Shown here piece after piece: positions 20,091-30,205 of a stretch of 64,000 bases of DNA. The position numbers and the translations under genes were made by a program. The stretch is from Paracidovorax konjaci. GTDB taxonomy: Bacteria; Pseudomonadota; Gammaproteobacteria; Burkholderiales; Burkholderiaceae_C. The notes under the pieces are model-generated. The model searched no databases and had not been told where the DNA came from. It saw only the letters and a program-made list of their open reading frames with translations. Every line of letters begins with the position of its first letter. Positions within the stretch are counted from its first letter, which is position 1. The stretch is taken from contig NZ_FOMQ01000002.1 of the NCBI RefSeq assembly GCF_900112675.1, positions 1 to 64,000 on the forward strand, given 5' to 3'.

Positions 20091-20759
20091 TCATCCGGTG
20101 ACGGCGGGTGTGCCGTAGCCTTCCGACAGTGCCTTCAGGTGCGTGCGCTGGCCTTCGTCCAGATAGGGGAGCAGCAGGCCTAGCACCTGCTGTGCGCCGC
20201 GCAGCAGCGCGGTCTGTTCGTTGCCGGGCTCCAGGGCGTGCCGCGGATCGCGCACGTATTCGAAGCTCAGCCAGTAGGTGATCACCACCATGGTGCTTTC
20301 GGCGACCGTGTCGAGGTCGCGGGGCGCAATGCGCAGGGCACCCGAGCCCTCCATGCCGATGAGCATCGCACGTACCGCGCGCGCCTTGCGCGCCAGCAGG
20401 TCCTGGAAATGCGTCTCCAGATGGCGGTTGCGGGAGAGCAGGTCGTTCAGGTCGCGGTAGAGGAAGCGGTACTGCCAGATGCGCTCGAACAGCGAGTGCA
20501 GCAGAAACCATGCGTCTTCGACGTCGCGCACGCCGTCGGCGGCAGCCAGCAGTTCGCCCAGTTCCGCTTCATAGCGGGCATAGAGCGCCGTGACGAGTTC
20601 TTCCTTCGCGGCATAGTGGTAGTAGAGATTGCCGGGGCTGATGCGCAGTTCTGCCGAAATGGCCGTGGTGGACACATTGGGTTCGCCGAAGCGGTTGAAC
20701 AGCTCCAGCGTCGTCTCCAGGATGCGCTCGGCGGTGCGGCGCGGCGCTTTTTTGGCCAT
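20091..20759 (-). CDS. TetR-family regulator, PhaD-like
   Basis: A 222-residue regulator from ATG 20759 (MAKKAPRRTAERILETTLELF). The helix-turn-helix region LFNRFGEPNVSTTAISAELRISPGNLYYHY is very close in style to PhaD of pseudomonads, as is the following WFLLHSLFERIWQYRFLYRDL (each quoted in parts). PhaD-type proteins control polyhydroxyalkanoate granule genes. The gene directly upstream on the same strand is a phasin, which supports a role in PHA metabolism. The 5' leader contains a 30-base GA repeat (read on this strand). The PhaD assignment is inference from similarity and context. Confidence 0.82.
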   Translation of the reverse strand: MAKKAPRRTAERILETTLELFNRFGEPNVSTTAISAELRISPGNLYYHYAAKEELVTALYARYEAELGELLAAADGVRDVEDAWFLLHSLFERIWQYRFLYRDLNDLLSRNRHLETHFQDLLARKARAVRAMLIGMEGSGALRIAPRDLDTVAESTMVVITYWLSFEYVRDPRHALEPGNEQTALLRGAQQVLGLLLPYLDEGQRTHLKALSEGYGTPAVTG

Positions 20760-20832
20760 CTCTGCCTCCCCTTGTCTCGTGGGTGGTTGTTCGAGGGCCT
20801 GCACGCTCGCCAAGCCCGGGGGCTGTGAATCG

Positions 20833-20862
20833 CCCTCTCTCTCTCTTTCTATCTCTCTCTCT
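20833..20862. repeat. CT/GA dinucleotide tract in the phasin-TetR gap
   Basis: An almost pure CT run interrupted by TTTCTAT, between the phasin stop (20949) and the PhaD-like start (20759). On the transcribed strand it is GA-rich and 70-100 bases upstream of the start codon. Length variation by slippage could alter leader length or promoter spacing. Confidence 0.8.
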
Positions 20863-20948
20863 GCCGTTCACTCTAACCGACCCCGCGGAGCCCGCTCTTT
20901 TGCAGTGCACCATGCGGGGTCTTCGGGGCGCAGCCCGGGGGCGGATCG

Positions 20949-21434
20949 TCAATCCGCGGAGGATTTCGCGGAAGGCGGTGCGGAGGGGGATGGGCCGCCA
21001 TTCCCTGCCTGCGTCGCCTCCAATGCCCGGGTGAGTGCATCGATGCGGTCGTGAAGCGCCTGCAGTTCCTGGCGCGTCGGCACGCCCAGGCGGGAGAGCG
21101 CCTGGGCCACGCGGTCTTCGAAGACCGATTCCAGCTGGCGCCAGGGGCCGGCCGCGCGCGCTCCCAGTTCGCTCGCAACGCCGCCCACGCGGGAGGCGGC
21201 TTCGGCCAGATGCTGCTGTGCCGTCGATTGGGTGCGTTGCTGTAGTGCCAGCCCCTCCTGGACCAGCGCCTCAAAGACCTTGCTGCCCTCCTGCTGCGCC
21301 TTCGCGAAGGCGCCCAGGCCTGCCAGCCAGACCTGCTGGGCGGAGTCGCGCGCCGAGCGCGCCGCGGCGGAAGCGTTGCCGCCGGCCTCGTCGGCCGGCG
21401 AAGGGGGGGCATCATGCGGAGGGCGAGGGATCAT
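20949..21434 (-). CDS. Phasin family protein (PhaI/PhaF-like)
   Basis: A 161-residue protein with the phasin core [21 protein letters not shown] and [15 protein letters not shown], followed by a long amphipathic helix ([21 protein letters not shown]) and a leucine-zipper-like segment ([18 protein letters not shown]). Phasins coat polyhydroxyalkanoate granules. It lacks the lysine-rich histone-like tail of PhaF, so it is closer to PhaI. N-terminal Pro/Ala and C-terminal Ser/Pro tails look disordered. It is divergent from rfbB and upstream of the PhaD-like regulator. Confidence 0.85.
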   Translation of the reverse strand: MIPRPPHDAPPSPADEAGGNASAAARSARDSAQQVWLAGLGAFAKAQQEGSKVFEALVQEGLALQQRTQSTAQQHLAEAASRVGGVASELGARAAGPWRQLESVFEDRVAQALSRLGVPTRQELQALHDRIDALTRALEATQAGNGGPSPSAPPSAKSSAD

Positions 21435-21559
21435 TTTCGGGGCTCCTTTTCCGGTGCGCCCGACACTCTACGCCCGTCCTTTGCGCTTCGTTACGGCGGT
21501 TTGTAACGCGATGGGATAATGACCCGCTTTGCCACACGGCACTTTTGCAAGAAAAACCC

Positions 21560-22645
21560 ATGATTCTGGTCACCGGCGGCGCGGGCTTCATAGGCGCCAA
21601 TTTCGTCCTCGACTGGCTGGCCTGCGGCAATGAGCCCGTGGTCAACCTCGACAAGCTCACCTACGCGGGCAATCTGCAGAATCTCGCCTCGTTGCAGGGC
21701 GATGGGCGGCATGTCTTCGTTCAGGGGGACATCGGCGACAAGGACCTCATCGACCGGCTGCTGGCCGAGCACCGTCCGCGCGCGGTCGTGAACTTCGCGG
21801 CCGAATCGCATGTGGACCGGTCCATCCACGGCCCGGAGGACTTCATCCAGACCAACGTGGTCGGCACCTTCCGGCTCCTGGAGTCGGTGCGCCAGCATTG
21901 GCAGGGCCTGCCGCAGGAGGAGCGGGATGCCTTCCGATTCCTGCACGTTTCGACGGACGAGGTGTATGGAACGCTCGGCCCGAAGGATCCCGCCTTCACC
22001 GAAACGCATGCCTGCGAGCCCAACAGCCCGTACTCCGCGAGCAAGGCCGCCAGCGACCACCTCGTGCGCGCATGGCACCACACCTACGGCCTGCCCGTGC
22101 TCACGACCAACTGCAGCAACAACTACGGGCCCTTCCATTTCCCGGAAAAGCTGATCCCTCTCATGATCGTGAACGCGCTGGCCGGCAAGCCGTTGCCGGT
22201 GTATGGCGACGGCATGCAGATCCGCGACTGGCTCTACGTGCGCGACCATTGCAGCGCGATCCGCCGCGTGCTGGAAGCCGGCCAGCCCGGCGAGACCTAC
22301 AACGTGGGCGGCTGGAACGAGAAACCCAACATCGAAATCGTGCAGACGATCTGCGCGCTGCTGGACGAGCTTCGGCCGCGTGCCGACGGGCAGCGCTACG
22401 GCGGCCAGATCAGCTACGTCAAGGATCGCCCCGGACATGACCGGCGCTACGCGATCGACGCACGCAAGATCGAGCGCGAACTGGGCTGGAAGCCGGCGGA
22501 GACTTTCGAAACCGGCATCCGCAAGACCGTGGAGTGGTATCTCCGCCATGGCGATTGGGTCGAGGCCGTGACGAGCGGCGCCTACCGGGACTGGGTCGAT
22601 CAGCACTACCAGCAGCCTGCCGCTCAGGAAGCCGCCGCGGCATGA
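21560..22645 (+). CDS. rfbB: dTDP-glucose 4,6-dehydratase
   Basis: A 361-residue short-chain dehydrogenase/reductase of the extended type, from ATG 21560. NAD-binding [27 protein letters not shown], and active-site [16 protein letters not shown] are present, with the Thr-Asp-Glu triad in [12 protein letters not shown]. It converts dTDP-glucose to the 4-keto-6-deoxy sugar, the second step of dTDP-L-rhamnose synthesis. Its stop overlaps rfbD (ATGA); rfbA and rfbC follow, forming a complete rmlBDAC set. Confidence 0.97.
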   Translation: MILVTGGAGFIGANFVLDWLACGNEPVVNLDKLTYAGNLQNLASLQGDGRHVFVQGDIGDKDLIDRLLAEHRPRAVVNFAAESHVDRSIHGPEDFIQTNVVGTFRLLESVRQHWQGLPQEERDAFRFLHVSTDEVYGTLGPKDPAFTETHACEPNSPYSASKAASDHLVRAWHHTYGLPVLTTNCSNNYGPFHFPEKLIPLMIVNALAGKPLPVYGDGMQIRDWLYVRDHCSAIRRVLEAGQPGETYNVGGWNEKPNIEIVQTICALLDELRPRADGQRYGGQISYVKDRPGHDRRYAIDARKIERELGWKPAETFETGIRKTVEWYLRHGDWVEAVTSGAYRDWVDQHYQQPAAQEAAAA

Positions 22646-23532
22646 ACATCCTTCTCTTCGGCAAGGGCGGGCAGGTGGGCTGGGAATTGCAGCGCAGCCT
22701 CTCCGTGCTGGGCACGGTGACGGCGCTGGACTTCGACAGCACCGGCCATTGCGGCGACTTTTCCCGGCCGGGCGATATCGCAGACACCGTGCGGGCCGTG
22801 CGTCCTGACGTCATCGTGAATGCCGCAGCCCATACCGCGGTGGACAAGGCGGAGAGCGAGCCCGAGCTGGCGCACACCCTCAATGCCGCCACGCCGGGCG
22901 TGCTGGCCGAAGAGGCCGCGCGGCTGGGCGCCTGGCTGGTGCACTACAGCACCGACTACGTTTTCGACGGCAGTGGCACGCGGCCGTGGGTGGAATCCGA
23001 TACCCCCGCACCGTTGTCGGTGTATGGCCGGACCAAGTTCGAAGGCGAGCGGCGCATCCAGGCCAGCGGTGCGCGCCACCTGATCCTTCGCACGAGCTGG
23101 GTGTACGGGGCCAGGGGCGGCAATTTCGCCAAGACCATGCTGCGGCTGGCACAGGAGCGCGACCGCCTCACCGTGATCGACGACCAGTGGGGCGCCCCGA
23201 CGGGTGCCGACCTGCTGGCCGATGCCACCGCCCATGCGATACGCCATCTGCAGCAGCGGCCCGAGGACGCCGGCCTCTACCACCTCGTGGCCGCCGGCGA
23301 GACCCATTGGCATGCGTATGCGAGCTATGTATTGCAGGAAGCGAAGCGGCTGCAGCCGGGCCTCCAGCTTGCAGCCAGGGACGTGGTCGCCGTGCCCACC
23401 AGCGCCTTCCCCACGCCCGCGGTGCGGCCGCACAACTCGCGGCTCGACACGCGCAGGTTCCAGACCGCTTTCGGCCTGACGCTGCCGCACTGGCAGGCAG
23501 GCATCGCCCGCATGCTCGCGGAAATCCTTTGA
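22642..23532 (+). CDS. rfbD: dTDP-4-dehydrorhamnose reductase
   Basis: A 296-residue NADPH-dependent SDR enzyme. The nucleotide motif is [13 protein letters not shown], followed by [23 protein letters not shown] and the [10 protein letters not shown] active-site Tyr-Lys pair. It makes dTDP-L-rhamnose in the last step of the pathway. Start overlaps rfbB by four bases, so it is translationally coupled. Confidence 0.96.
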   Translation: MNILLFGKGGQVGWELQRSLSVLGTVTALDFDSTGHCGDFSRPGDIADTVRAVRPDVIVNAAAHTAVDKAESEPELAHTLNAATPGVLAEEAARLGAWLVHYSTDYVFDGSGTRPWVESDTPAPLSVYGRTKFEGERRIQASGARHLILRTSWVYGARGGNFAKTMLRLAQERDRLTVIDDQWGAPTGADLLADATAHAIRHLQQRPEDAGLYHLVAAGETHWHAYASYVLQEAKRLQPGLQLAARDVVAVPTSAFPTPAVRPHNSRLDTRRFQTAFGLTLPHWQAGIARMLAEIL

Positions 23533-23557
23533 GACGCAACCTCTTTCACACAGCACC

Positions 23558-24433
23558 ATGACCGCACGCAAGGGCATCATCCTGGCCGGAGGCTCGGGCA
23601 CGCGCCTGCACCCCGCGACGCTCGCCATCAGCAAGCAACTGCTGCCGGTGTATGACAAGCCGATGATCTACTACCCGCTGAGCACGCTGATGCTCGCGGG
23701 CATCCGGGAAATCCTCATCATCAGCACGCCGCAGGACACACCGCGGTTCGAGCAGCTGTTGGGCGATGGCAGCCAGTGGGGTATCCAGCTCAGCTACGCC
23801 GTTCAACCCAGCCCCGATGGGCTGGCCCAGGCTTTTCTCATTGGCGAGAAGTTCCTGGACGGCAGCCCCAGCGCCCTGGTGCTCGGCGACAACATCTTCC
23901 ACGGGCACGATTTCGAGGATCTGCTGCGCAGCGCCATGGGCCGGGACGACGGCGCGAGCGTCTTCGCATACCACGTGCATGACCCCGAGCGTTATGGCGT
24001 GGCCGAATTCGACGGGCGCGGGCGGGTGCTTTCCATTGAGGAAAAACCTACTGCACCCAAGTCGAGCTACGCGGTGACGGGACTGTATTTCTACGATCGG
24101 CAGGTGGTCGAACTCGCCGCCAGCCTCAAGCCATCGGCGCGCGGCGAACTCGAAATCACCGATCTCAACCGCCTCTATCTGGAGCGGGACGCGCTGCATG
24201 TGGAGATCATGGGGCGGGGCTACGCCTGGCTCGACACCGGCACGCACGAAAGCCTGCTGGAGGCCGGACAGTTCATCGCCACGCTGGAGCATCGCCAGGG
24301 CCTGAAGATCGCCTGCCCGGAGGAGATCGCGTGGCGCAACGGGCTCATCGACGATGGGCAGCTTCAACGCCTCGCCGCACCGTTGGCCAAGAGCGGCTAC
24401 GGCGCCTATCTGCTGCGCTTGCTGGGGGCCTGA
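23558..24433 (+). CDS. rfbA: Glucose-1-phosphate thymidylyltransferase
   Basis: A 291-residue nucleotidyltransferase with [17 protein letters not shown], the signature glycine-rich loop, and [20 protein letters not shown], plus the metal site [13 protein letters not shown]. It activates glucose-1-phosphate to dTDP-glucose, the first step of rhamnose synthesis, and is normally feedback-inhibited by dTDP-rhamnose. It follows rfbD by 25 bases in the same operon. Confidence 0.97.
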   Translation: MTARKGIILAGGSGTRLHPATLAISKQLLPVYDKPMIYYPLSTLMLAGIREILIISTPQDTPRFEQLLGDGSQWGIQLSYAVQPSPDGLAQAFLIGEKFLDGSPSALVLGDNIFHGHDFEDLLRSAMGRDDGASVFAYHVHDPERYGVAEFDGRGRVLSIEEKPTAPKSSYAVTGLYFYDRQVVELAASLKPSARGELEITDLNRLYLERDALHVEIMGRGYAWLDTGTHESLLEAGQFIATLEHRQGLKIACPEEIAWRNGLIDDGQLQRLAAPLAKSGYGAYLLRLLGA

Positions 24434-24555
24434 GCCCTGTTCGTTGACCGGTTTCGGCCTGCGGCGGACGCGGCGCGGGTGCCGGCGATGCAATGCCTGC
24501 TTTCCTGTTTCCGTATGTCCGCCCCAGTCCTGTTGAACGTCCGATTGCCACACCC

Positions 24556-25101
24556 ATGAACGCCATTCCCACCCGCATCCCCGATGTCGTCGTCATCGAG
24601 CCCAAGGTCTTCGGCGACGCACGGGGCTTTTTCTTCGAGAGTTTCAACCAGCGCGCCTTCGACGAAGCCACGGGGAGCCGCCATGCATTCGTGCAGGACA
24701 ACCACAGCCGCAGCACCCGCGGCGTGCTGCGCGGCCTGCACTACCAGATCCAGCAACCCCAGGGAAAGCTCGTGCGCGTGGTGCGAGGCACGGTCTTCGA
24801 TGTGGCGGTCGACCTGCGCAAAAGCTCGCCCACTTTCGGCCAGTGGGTGGGGGAAGAACTGAGCGAAGAGAACCAGCGGCAGATGTGGGTGCCTCCAGGG
24901 TTCGCCCATGGCTTTGTAGTGCTCAGCGAAAGCGCTGACTTTCTCTACAAGACCACCGATTACTACGCGCCGGAGCACGAGCGTTGCATCGCCTGGAACG
25001 ATCCTGAACTCGCGATCGACTGGCGGTTCGGCGGGGAGCCCAGCCTGTCCGCCAAGGACGTGAAAGGGCTCTCTCTTCGCAAAGCCGAAGTGTTCGCCTG
25101 A
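24556..25101 (+). CDS. rfbC: dTDP-4-dehydrorhamnose 3,5-epimerase
   Basis: A 181-residue cupin-fold epimerase. Start at ATG 24556 (MNAIPTRIPDVVVIEPKVFG) chosen because homology begins here; the frame is open 63 bases further upstream. Family landmarks: DARGFFFESFNQ, QDNHSRSTRGVLRGLHYQ with catalytic His, and WVPPGFAHGFVVLSE. It epimerises C3 and C5 of the keto sugar. It completes the rfbBDAC operon; the 122-base gap to rfbA is longer than the others but shows no terminator. Confidence 0.96.
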   Translation: MNAIPTRIPDVVVIEPKVFGDARGFFFESFNQRAFDEATGSRHAFVQDNHSRSTRGVLRGLHYQIQQPQGKLVRVVRGTVFDVAVDLRKSSPTFGQWVGEELSEENQRQMWVPPGFAHGFVVLSESADFLYKTTDYYAPEHERCIAWNDPELAIDWRFGGEPSLSAKDVKGLSLRKAEVFA

Positions 25102-25126
25102 GCCCCCGCCCGGGCGGTGAGCGGCC

Positions 25127-27022
25127 TCACCGTCCGGGTGGCGCCAGGGCTTCCTGAGTGGCGCGGTAGAGCTGGTCGGAGGCGAACAGCGCGTTGTCGG
25201 GATCGAACGAGAAAATGTTGTGCCCGCGTGGCACGAGGTGGCCATTCCACCGGGGCTCCAGGAAGAAAGAAAGGAACTCCGCGCCATGCCGCGCATGGGT
25301 CTCCATCACGCGTCGCACTTCGGCCGCATCCATGGGCCTGAGCGGATGGAACTCCGTGATGCCATAGCGTGACGCGCCCCTTCCCGACAACCAGTCGAAA
25401 TAGGATTGGCCGTAGGTCGGTTCTCCATAGAGGCTGACGCCCAGGCGGATGCCCTTCAGCGGGCGCAGCGAGCCCTCGATGGCAAACTTGTTCGCATCCC
25501 AGCTCGGGTTGGTGAAGGGGATGATCTGGTGCGTGTAGCGTGGCACGTTCGACAGGCAAGACCCCTCCACTACACCGTCGAAATGGCGCAGGTAGTCGAC
25601 CACCTGCTGTCCGCGATATGCGTGCCACAACGGCACCAGCGGATTGAAGTAGTAGGAAGAGGCGGGTTGCGGGAAATCGATGTGCGCCTGGATCGTTGCG
25701 TCGGGCGTCGTCGCCGGCAGCGGCCGTTGCGGGAGCAGGCGGGGCGTTTTCTGCTGGCGATCCATGATGGCGATGTCGCGCTGCCCGAGGTGGGTCAGCT
25801 TGCCGGGGGCGGTTTCCAGAAAGACATCCAGGCGGTGAAGGCCGGCAGGCAACCGCCGGAAGTCCAGATCCATCCGCCAGCCGGTATTGGCGTCTCCGAA
25901 CTCGGGTTTGGCGGCCAGCACATCCTGCCGGCCCCAGTGCACGGCTGTCTCACCAATGGGTTCGCCGTTGCGGTACACGTGGATGCGCAGCGGCTGCCCG
26001 GTCTTGGATTTCGGAGCATAGGCCCATCCCGAGACGGGCAGGGTGCCGTGGGCGAATCCGTCGATGTGCTCGGTGAATCGGCGCAGGGGTTCGGTGCGGA
26101 TGTCGCGCGACGGCGGCATCACTTCGTCGAACGATGCATAGTCTGCTCCGACCACGCGGTTGAACTGATCGACCCGTTTGAACGCAGTGCGCAGGTACTC
26201 CCGGAATCCTGCAACCGATGCGGGGCTGTAATCGGTCACCCGGTAGAGCCCATCGAATCCCATGCCGGCCTGAAAGTTCGGAAACAGATGGTGCAGTTCT
26301 CCCAGAAGGGTGATGCCGCGAATCTTGGACCGCTCCTTGGGGTCCAGCTGGCAGGCCGCATCCAAGACCGCGCGCACGGCTTCGGCCCGGCGTTCTGTCA
26401 GCGCGTTGTGCGTGGTGGCAAAGGTCCAGTTGAAAACCTTCGTGTCGTAATAATCGTCCTGGCCCATGGGGCCGTCTCGGGTCTGGCCCATGTTCGCAGG
26501 GTCGGCGGCCAGAGCTTCCTCGATGGGCGAGTGGGCTGAGAAATGGGTCGAGAACAGATACAGGATGGCTGGGCGCGGTGTATCTCGGAGGGTGCGCACC
26601 AGTCGGTTCACCATGTCTCCATCGATCTGCCAACGTCCATCCGCTTCCTGGCGGAATAGCTTCAGCAACGGGACTGGAAGCGTGTAGCCGAGTTCGACCG
26701 GAAGGTCGGGCCGTGCGGCCGGTTGCAAAGTCTTCAGCGTGGATTCGACGAGTGCCGCTGCCGATCCTTGGGGGCCTGTGCAGGTGGCACTCAGGCTTTC
26801 AACGGCCTCTGGCAGGCTGGTTTCGGACAGGATGCATGGCTCGATCACGCCGATCATCGGTGCCAGCAGCAGGGGCGTCGATGGTGCCTGCTGCGACGCG
26901 GGTGCGATCTGGTGCAGAAGCCTGGCGCCCCCTGCGCCGGCCAGCAGGACACCGGCCGCGGCGAGGCCCAGGGCGGAATGCAGAAGGTTCAGGCGGGGAG
27001 GACGGGACATGGGTGCGTGCAT
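25127..27022 (-). CDS. Exported protein of unknown function, weakly GH42-like
   Basis: A 631-residue protein (ATG 27022; ATG 27010 is an alternative) with one N-terminal hydrophobic segment (LLHSALGLAAAGVLLAGAGGA) that anchors or exports it. Residues near the middle, FREYLRTAFKRVDQFNRVVG followed by YASFDEVMPP, resemble the segment of GH42/GH-A glycosidases where Fr-WL-kYg-LN-wg is followed by a proline motif. Further on are a beta-sandwich-like stretch (SGWAYAPKSKTGQPLRIHVY) and an EFHPLRPMDAAEVRRVMETH helix. A catalytic acid pair cannot be placed with confidence. It lies between the rhamnose operon and the type II secretion operon, convergent with rfbC and divergent from gspE, so action on a rhamnose-containing surface glycan is a guess. 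Confidence 0.6.
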   Translation of the reverse strand: MHAPMSRPPRLNLLHSALGLAAAGVLLAGAGGARLLHQIAPASQQAPSTPLLLAPMIGVIEPCILSETSLPEAVESLSATCTGPQGSAAALVESTLKTLQPAARPDLPVELGYTLPVPLLKLFRQEADGRWQIDGDMVNRLVRTLRDTPRPAILYLFSTHFSAHSPIEEALAADPANMGQTRDGPMGQDDYYDTKVFNWTFATTHNALTERRAEAVRAVLDAACQLDPKERSKIRGITLLGELHHLFPNFQAGMGFDGLYRVTDYSPASVAGFREYLRTAFKRVDQFNRVVGADYASFDEVMPPSRDIRTEPLRRFTEHIDGFAHGTLPVSGWAYAPKSKTGQPLRIHVYRNGEPIGETAVHWGRQDVLAAKPEFGDANTGWRMDLDFRRLPAGLHRLDVFLETAPGKLTHLGQRDIAIMDRQQKTPRLLPQRPLPATTPDATIQAHIDFPQPASSYYFNPLVPLWHAYRGQQVVDYLRHFDGVVEGSCLSNVPRYTHQIIPFTNPSWDANKFAIEGSLRPLKGIRLGVSLYGEPTYGQSYFDWLSGRGASRYGITEFHPLRPMDAAEVRRVMETHARHGAEFLSFFLEPRWNGHLVPRGHNIFSFDPDNALFASDQLYRATQEALAPPGR

Positions 27023-27176
27023 CGGGCGTAAGGTGTGCGGGCAGAGACTGTAAGCGACACAGCGGAGCTGCCAGGGAGGCTTCGCGACCCGCGCGGCTAC
27101 ACTTGCCGGCTTCGGGCGCCACGAGGGCCATTCCCTTTCGGCGCCGCCTCCAGCGGGGCATCCCCAGCACGTTTTC

Positions 27177-28913
27177 ATGACGATAACTACCCTCCCTGAC
27201 CGTACAGAGCCGACAGCCGACGCGACCGCCGTGCAGCGCCCTCCGCTGGGCGAATTGCTTGTCCATTCGGGCAAGCTGAGCGCGCGGGATCTTGAGCGGG
27301 CCCTGTCTGCCCAACAGGAAATGGGCGGGCTGCTGGGCCGTGTGCTCGTCCGCCTCGGATTGGTGTCCGAACTGGATGTCATCCAGGCGCTGTCACGGCA
27401 ACTGGACATCCCGCTCATCGCCGCTGCTGAATTTCCTGAATTGATGCCGGAGGTGGAAGGCTTGCTGCCGGAATTCCTGCAGGCCAACAGCGTCTATCCC
27501 CTTTATGTCAGCGAGGGGCGCCTGCACGTGGCGATGGCCGTGCCGCAGGACCCCTTCGTGGTCAAGGCGCTCCACCTTGCCACGGGCCATGTGGTGGTGC
27601 CCCGCCTGGCGCTCGAAAGCGACATCGAGAAGGCGCTCGCAGAGCCTGTGGAGCAGGCCGGGGACGACGAGACGGACGACGGTTTCGGCGACGGCTCCGA
27701 TGGGGGCGACTTCGTCGAGCATCTGAAGGACCTTGCCAGCGAGGCGCCGGTCATCCGGCTGGTGAACACCATCATCGGCCGCGTCATCGACCTGCGCGCT
27801 TCCGACATCCACCTGGAGCCCTTTGACGATGGACTGCACGTGCGATATCGGGTGGATGGCGTCATCCAGCTAGGGGAACTCGTTCCCCCGCGCCTCAGTG
27901 CCGCGGTCAGCTCGCGGGTGAAGTTGTTGGCCCACCTCGACATCGCGGAGCGGCGCCTGCCGCAGGACGGACGCATCAAGACACGCGTCAAAGGCCGCGA
28001 ACTCGACTTGCGCGTGTCCACCGTGCCGACCGTGCACGGGGAAAGCGTGGTCATGCGGGTGCTGGACCGTGCGAGCGTTCGGCTTCAGCTGGAAACCATG
28101 GGTTTCGAGAAGGACACGCTGGAACGCTTCAACATGCTGCTGGCCAAGCCGCACGGCATTCTGCTGGTGACGGGGCCGACCGGTTCCGGCAAGACCACCA
28201 CGCTGTATGCAGCACTGTCCAAGATCGATGCGGAGTCCAACAAGATCATCACCGTGGAGGACCCGGTCGAGTACCAGTTGGAAGGCATCAACCAGATCCA
28301 GGTCCATCCGCAGATCAACCTCACGTTCGCCAATGCGCTTCGCTCCATCCTGCGGCAGGATCCGGACATCATCATGATCGGTGAAATGCGGGACGGCGAA
28401 ACTGCGCAGATCGCGGTGCAGTCGGCCCTCACCGGGCATCTGGTGCTTTCCACGCTGCACACGAACACTGCCGCGGGCGCGGTCATCCGCATGAAAGACA
28501 TGGGGGTGGAGGGCTACCTGATCACTTCCTCGGTCAACGGTGTGCTGGCGCAGCGGCTGGTGAGAACCCTCTGCAGCCATTGCAAGGAGCCCTATGAGCC
28601 GGGCGATGAAGTGCGGCAAAGCACTGGGTTGGCGCGATTTAGCAGTTTCGGGCAGGCGATCTTCCGGGCCGTGGGTTGCGAGCATTGCCGCGGCTCCGGC
28701 TATCGCGGGCGAACGGGGATCCACGAGCTGTTCGTGCTCGACGAACCCATGCGCCGCGCCATCATCGATGGCAAGGATGCCAATGCCCTCAATGCCCTCG
28801 CTGCGCAGGGCGGCATGCTCAACCTGCACGAGGACGGCCTTCGCAAGGTGGCTGCAGGGATGACCACGCTGGACGAACTTGCCCGCGTCACCCAGGACCA
28901 GGGCGATGCCTGA
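27177..28913 (+). CDS. gspE: Type II secretion ATPase GspE
   Basis: A 578-residue secretion ATPase. N-terminal N1 and N2 domains (LGELLVHSGKLSARDLERAL) contact GspL; the C-terminal ATPase has Walker A VTGPTGSGKTTTLYAA near residue 330, Asp box, Walker B DPDIIMIGEMRD and a four-cysteine zinc site (CSHC ... CEHC). It powers pseudopilus assembly from the cytoplasmic side. It is the first gene of the gsp operon; its 3' end overlaps gspF by eight bases. Confidence 0.97.
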   Translation: MTITTLPDRTEPTADATAVQRPPLGELLVHSGKLSARDLERALSAQQEMGGLLGRVLVRLGLVSELDVIQALSRQLDIPLIAAAEFPELMPEVEGLLPEFLQANSVYPLYVSEGRLHVAMAVPQDPFVVKALHLATGHVVVPRLALESDIEKALAEPVEQAGDDETDDGFGDGSDGGDFVEHLKDLASEAPVIRLVNTIIGRVIDLRASDIHLEPFDDGLHVRYRVDGVIQLGELVPPRLSAAVSSRVKLLAHLDIAERRLPQDGRIKTRVKGRELDLRVSTVPTVHGESVVMRVLDRASVRLQLETMGFEKDTLERFNMLLAKPHGILLVTGPTGSGKTTTLYAALSKIDAESNKIITVEDPVEYQLEGINQIQVHPQINLTFANALRSILRQDPDIIMIGEMRDGETAQIAVQSALTGHLVLSTLHTNTAAGAVIRMKDMGVEGYLITSSVNGVLAQRLVRTLCSHCKEPYEPGDEVRQSTGLARFSSFGQAIFRAVGCEHCRGSGYRGRTGIHELFVLDEPMRRAIIDGKDANALNALAAQGGMLNLHEDGLRKVAAGMTTLDELARVTQDQGDA

Positions 28914-30177
28914 TTACGCATGGCGTGCCGTCGCCGCAAGCGGCAAGGTTGTCGAGGGATTCTTGAGTGCTCCCGGCGAGGCGCACGTGCTCAAGCAATT
29001 GCGTGAGCAGGGGTTGACGCCGCTGAGCATCGGCGGCGGCGCCGCCGGCGCTGCTTCGCCCGCGTCGCGGGCCCCCTCTGCCGCGGCCACTGCCGGGGTC
29101 AAGGGCTTGGTCCCGGAGGCGAAAGGCCGTGGCGGCAAGGGGCCTGTGAAGTCCGCAGACGTGCTGGCACTGACCTCGGAGCTTTCCATCATGCTGCGCG
29201 CCGGGCTGGCGCTCGACAACGCTCTGCGTGTCCTCATCGACATGAGCCACAAGCCCAGCATGGCATCGCTGCTGCAGGGCATTTTGGATGCGGTGAAGGG
29301 GGGCACGCCACTCAGCCGGGCTCTGTCGCAGCACCGAGAGTTGTTTGGTGATTTCTACATCAACATGGTGCGTTCGGGCGAGGCGAGCGGGCAGATGTCG
29401 GCAGTGCTGGAGCGACTGGTCGAACACATGGAGCGCCAGCGGGCGCTGAGGGACAGCGTGATCTCCGCCACCATCTATCCGGCCATTCTGCTGGGTGTCG
29501 CCGTGCTGTCGCTGATTGCAATGCTGGGCTTTGTGGTGCCTCAGTTCGAGAAGCTGTTCACCGACATGGGCGATGCGCTCCCCATGCCCACGCAGATGGT
29601 GATGGCATTGGGGCATGCCTTCACTCGGTATGGAATTTTCATGGGAATTGCCGCAGCAGGAATCGTGTTTCTGCTGCGTCGCTGGGCGTCTTCGCCTTCT
29701 GGGCGACTGTGGTGGCAATCGCGTCTGCTGAAACTGCCCCTCATGGGACGGCTGGCCCTCAAATACCAATTGACCCTGTTCTCCCGTTCATTGGGAACCT
29801 TGCTGGGCAATGGGGTGCCTATGCTGACTGCGCTGCACATCGCGACCGAGACCGTGGGCAATACCGTGCTCAGGCAGGCGCTCTCCAAAGTGGCTCCGGT
29901 GGTGAAGGAAGGCGGCAAGGTGGTTCAGGCCATCGCCTCCACCGGTATTTTCGAACCCATCGCGGTGAACCTGATCCGCGTGGGCGAAGAGACCGGGCGC
30001 ATCGGACAAATGATGCTCGAGTTGTCCAACATATTGAACCGGGAAGTGGAAACAGGGATCAAACGGCTGCTCACGCTGGTCGAGCCGGTGCTCATTCTGG
30101 TGTTGGGCATTCTTATCGCTGCCATCATTGTTTCCATCCTTCTCGGGATCCTGTCCATCAATGACCTCGCCGTATAA
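28906..30177 (+). CDS. gspF: Type II secretion inner-membrane platform protein GspF
   Basis: A 423-residue platform protein from ATG 28906 (MPDYAWRAVAASGKVVEGFL), overlapping the gspE stop. Two homologous T2SSF domains are present: SADVLALTSELSIMLRAGL and KYQLTLFSRSLGTLLGNGV, each followed by membrane helices (YPAILLGVAVLSLIAMLGFV; ILVLGILIAAIIVSILLGIL). A low-complexity Ala/Ser/Gly linker at about residues 45-80 is longer than usual. GspF sits at the base of the pseudopilus and transmits GspE motion. Confidence 0.96.
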   Translation: MPDYAWRAVAASGKVVEGFLSAPGEAHVLKQLREQGLTPLSIGGGAAGAASPASRAPSAAATAGVKGLVPEAKGRGGKGPVKSADVLALTSELSIMLRAGLALDNALRVLIDMSHKPSMASLLQGILDAVKGGTPLSRALSQHRELFGDFYINMVRSGEASGQMSAVLERLVEHMERQRALRDSVISATIYPAILLGVAVLSLIAMLGFVVPQFEKLFTDMGDALPMPTQMVMALGHAFTRYGIFMGIAAAGIVFLLRRWASSPSGRLWWQSRLLKLPLMGRLALKYQLTLFSRSLGTLLGNGVPMLTALHIATETVGNTVLRQALSKVAPVVKEGGKVVQAIASTGIFEPIAVNLIRVGEETGRIGQMMLELSNILNREVETGIKRLLTLVEPVLILVLGILIAAIIVSILLGILSINDLAV

Positions 30178-30205
30178 TTTTCGTTTGTCCAAGGAGTCCT
30201 CTCTC

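Noticed and set aside
20833-20862. CT tract as a phase-variable coding repeat
   Set aside because: It lies outside any supported gene, so it can only influence a leader or promoter.
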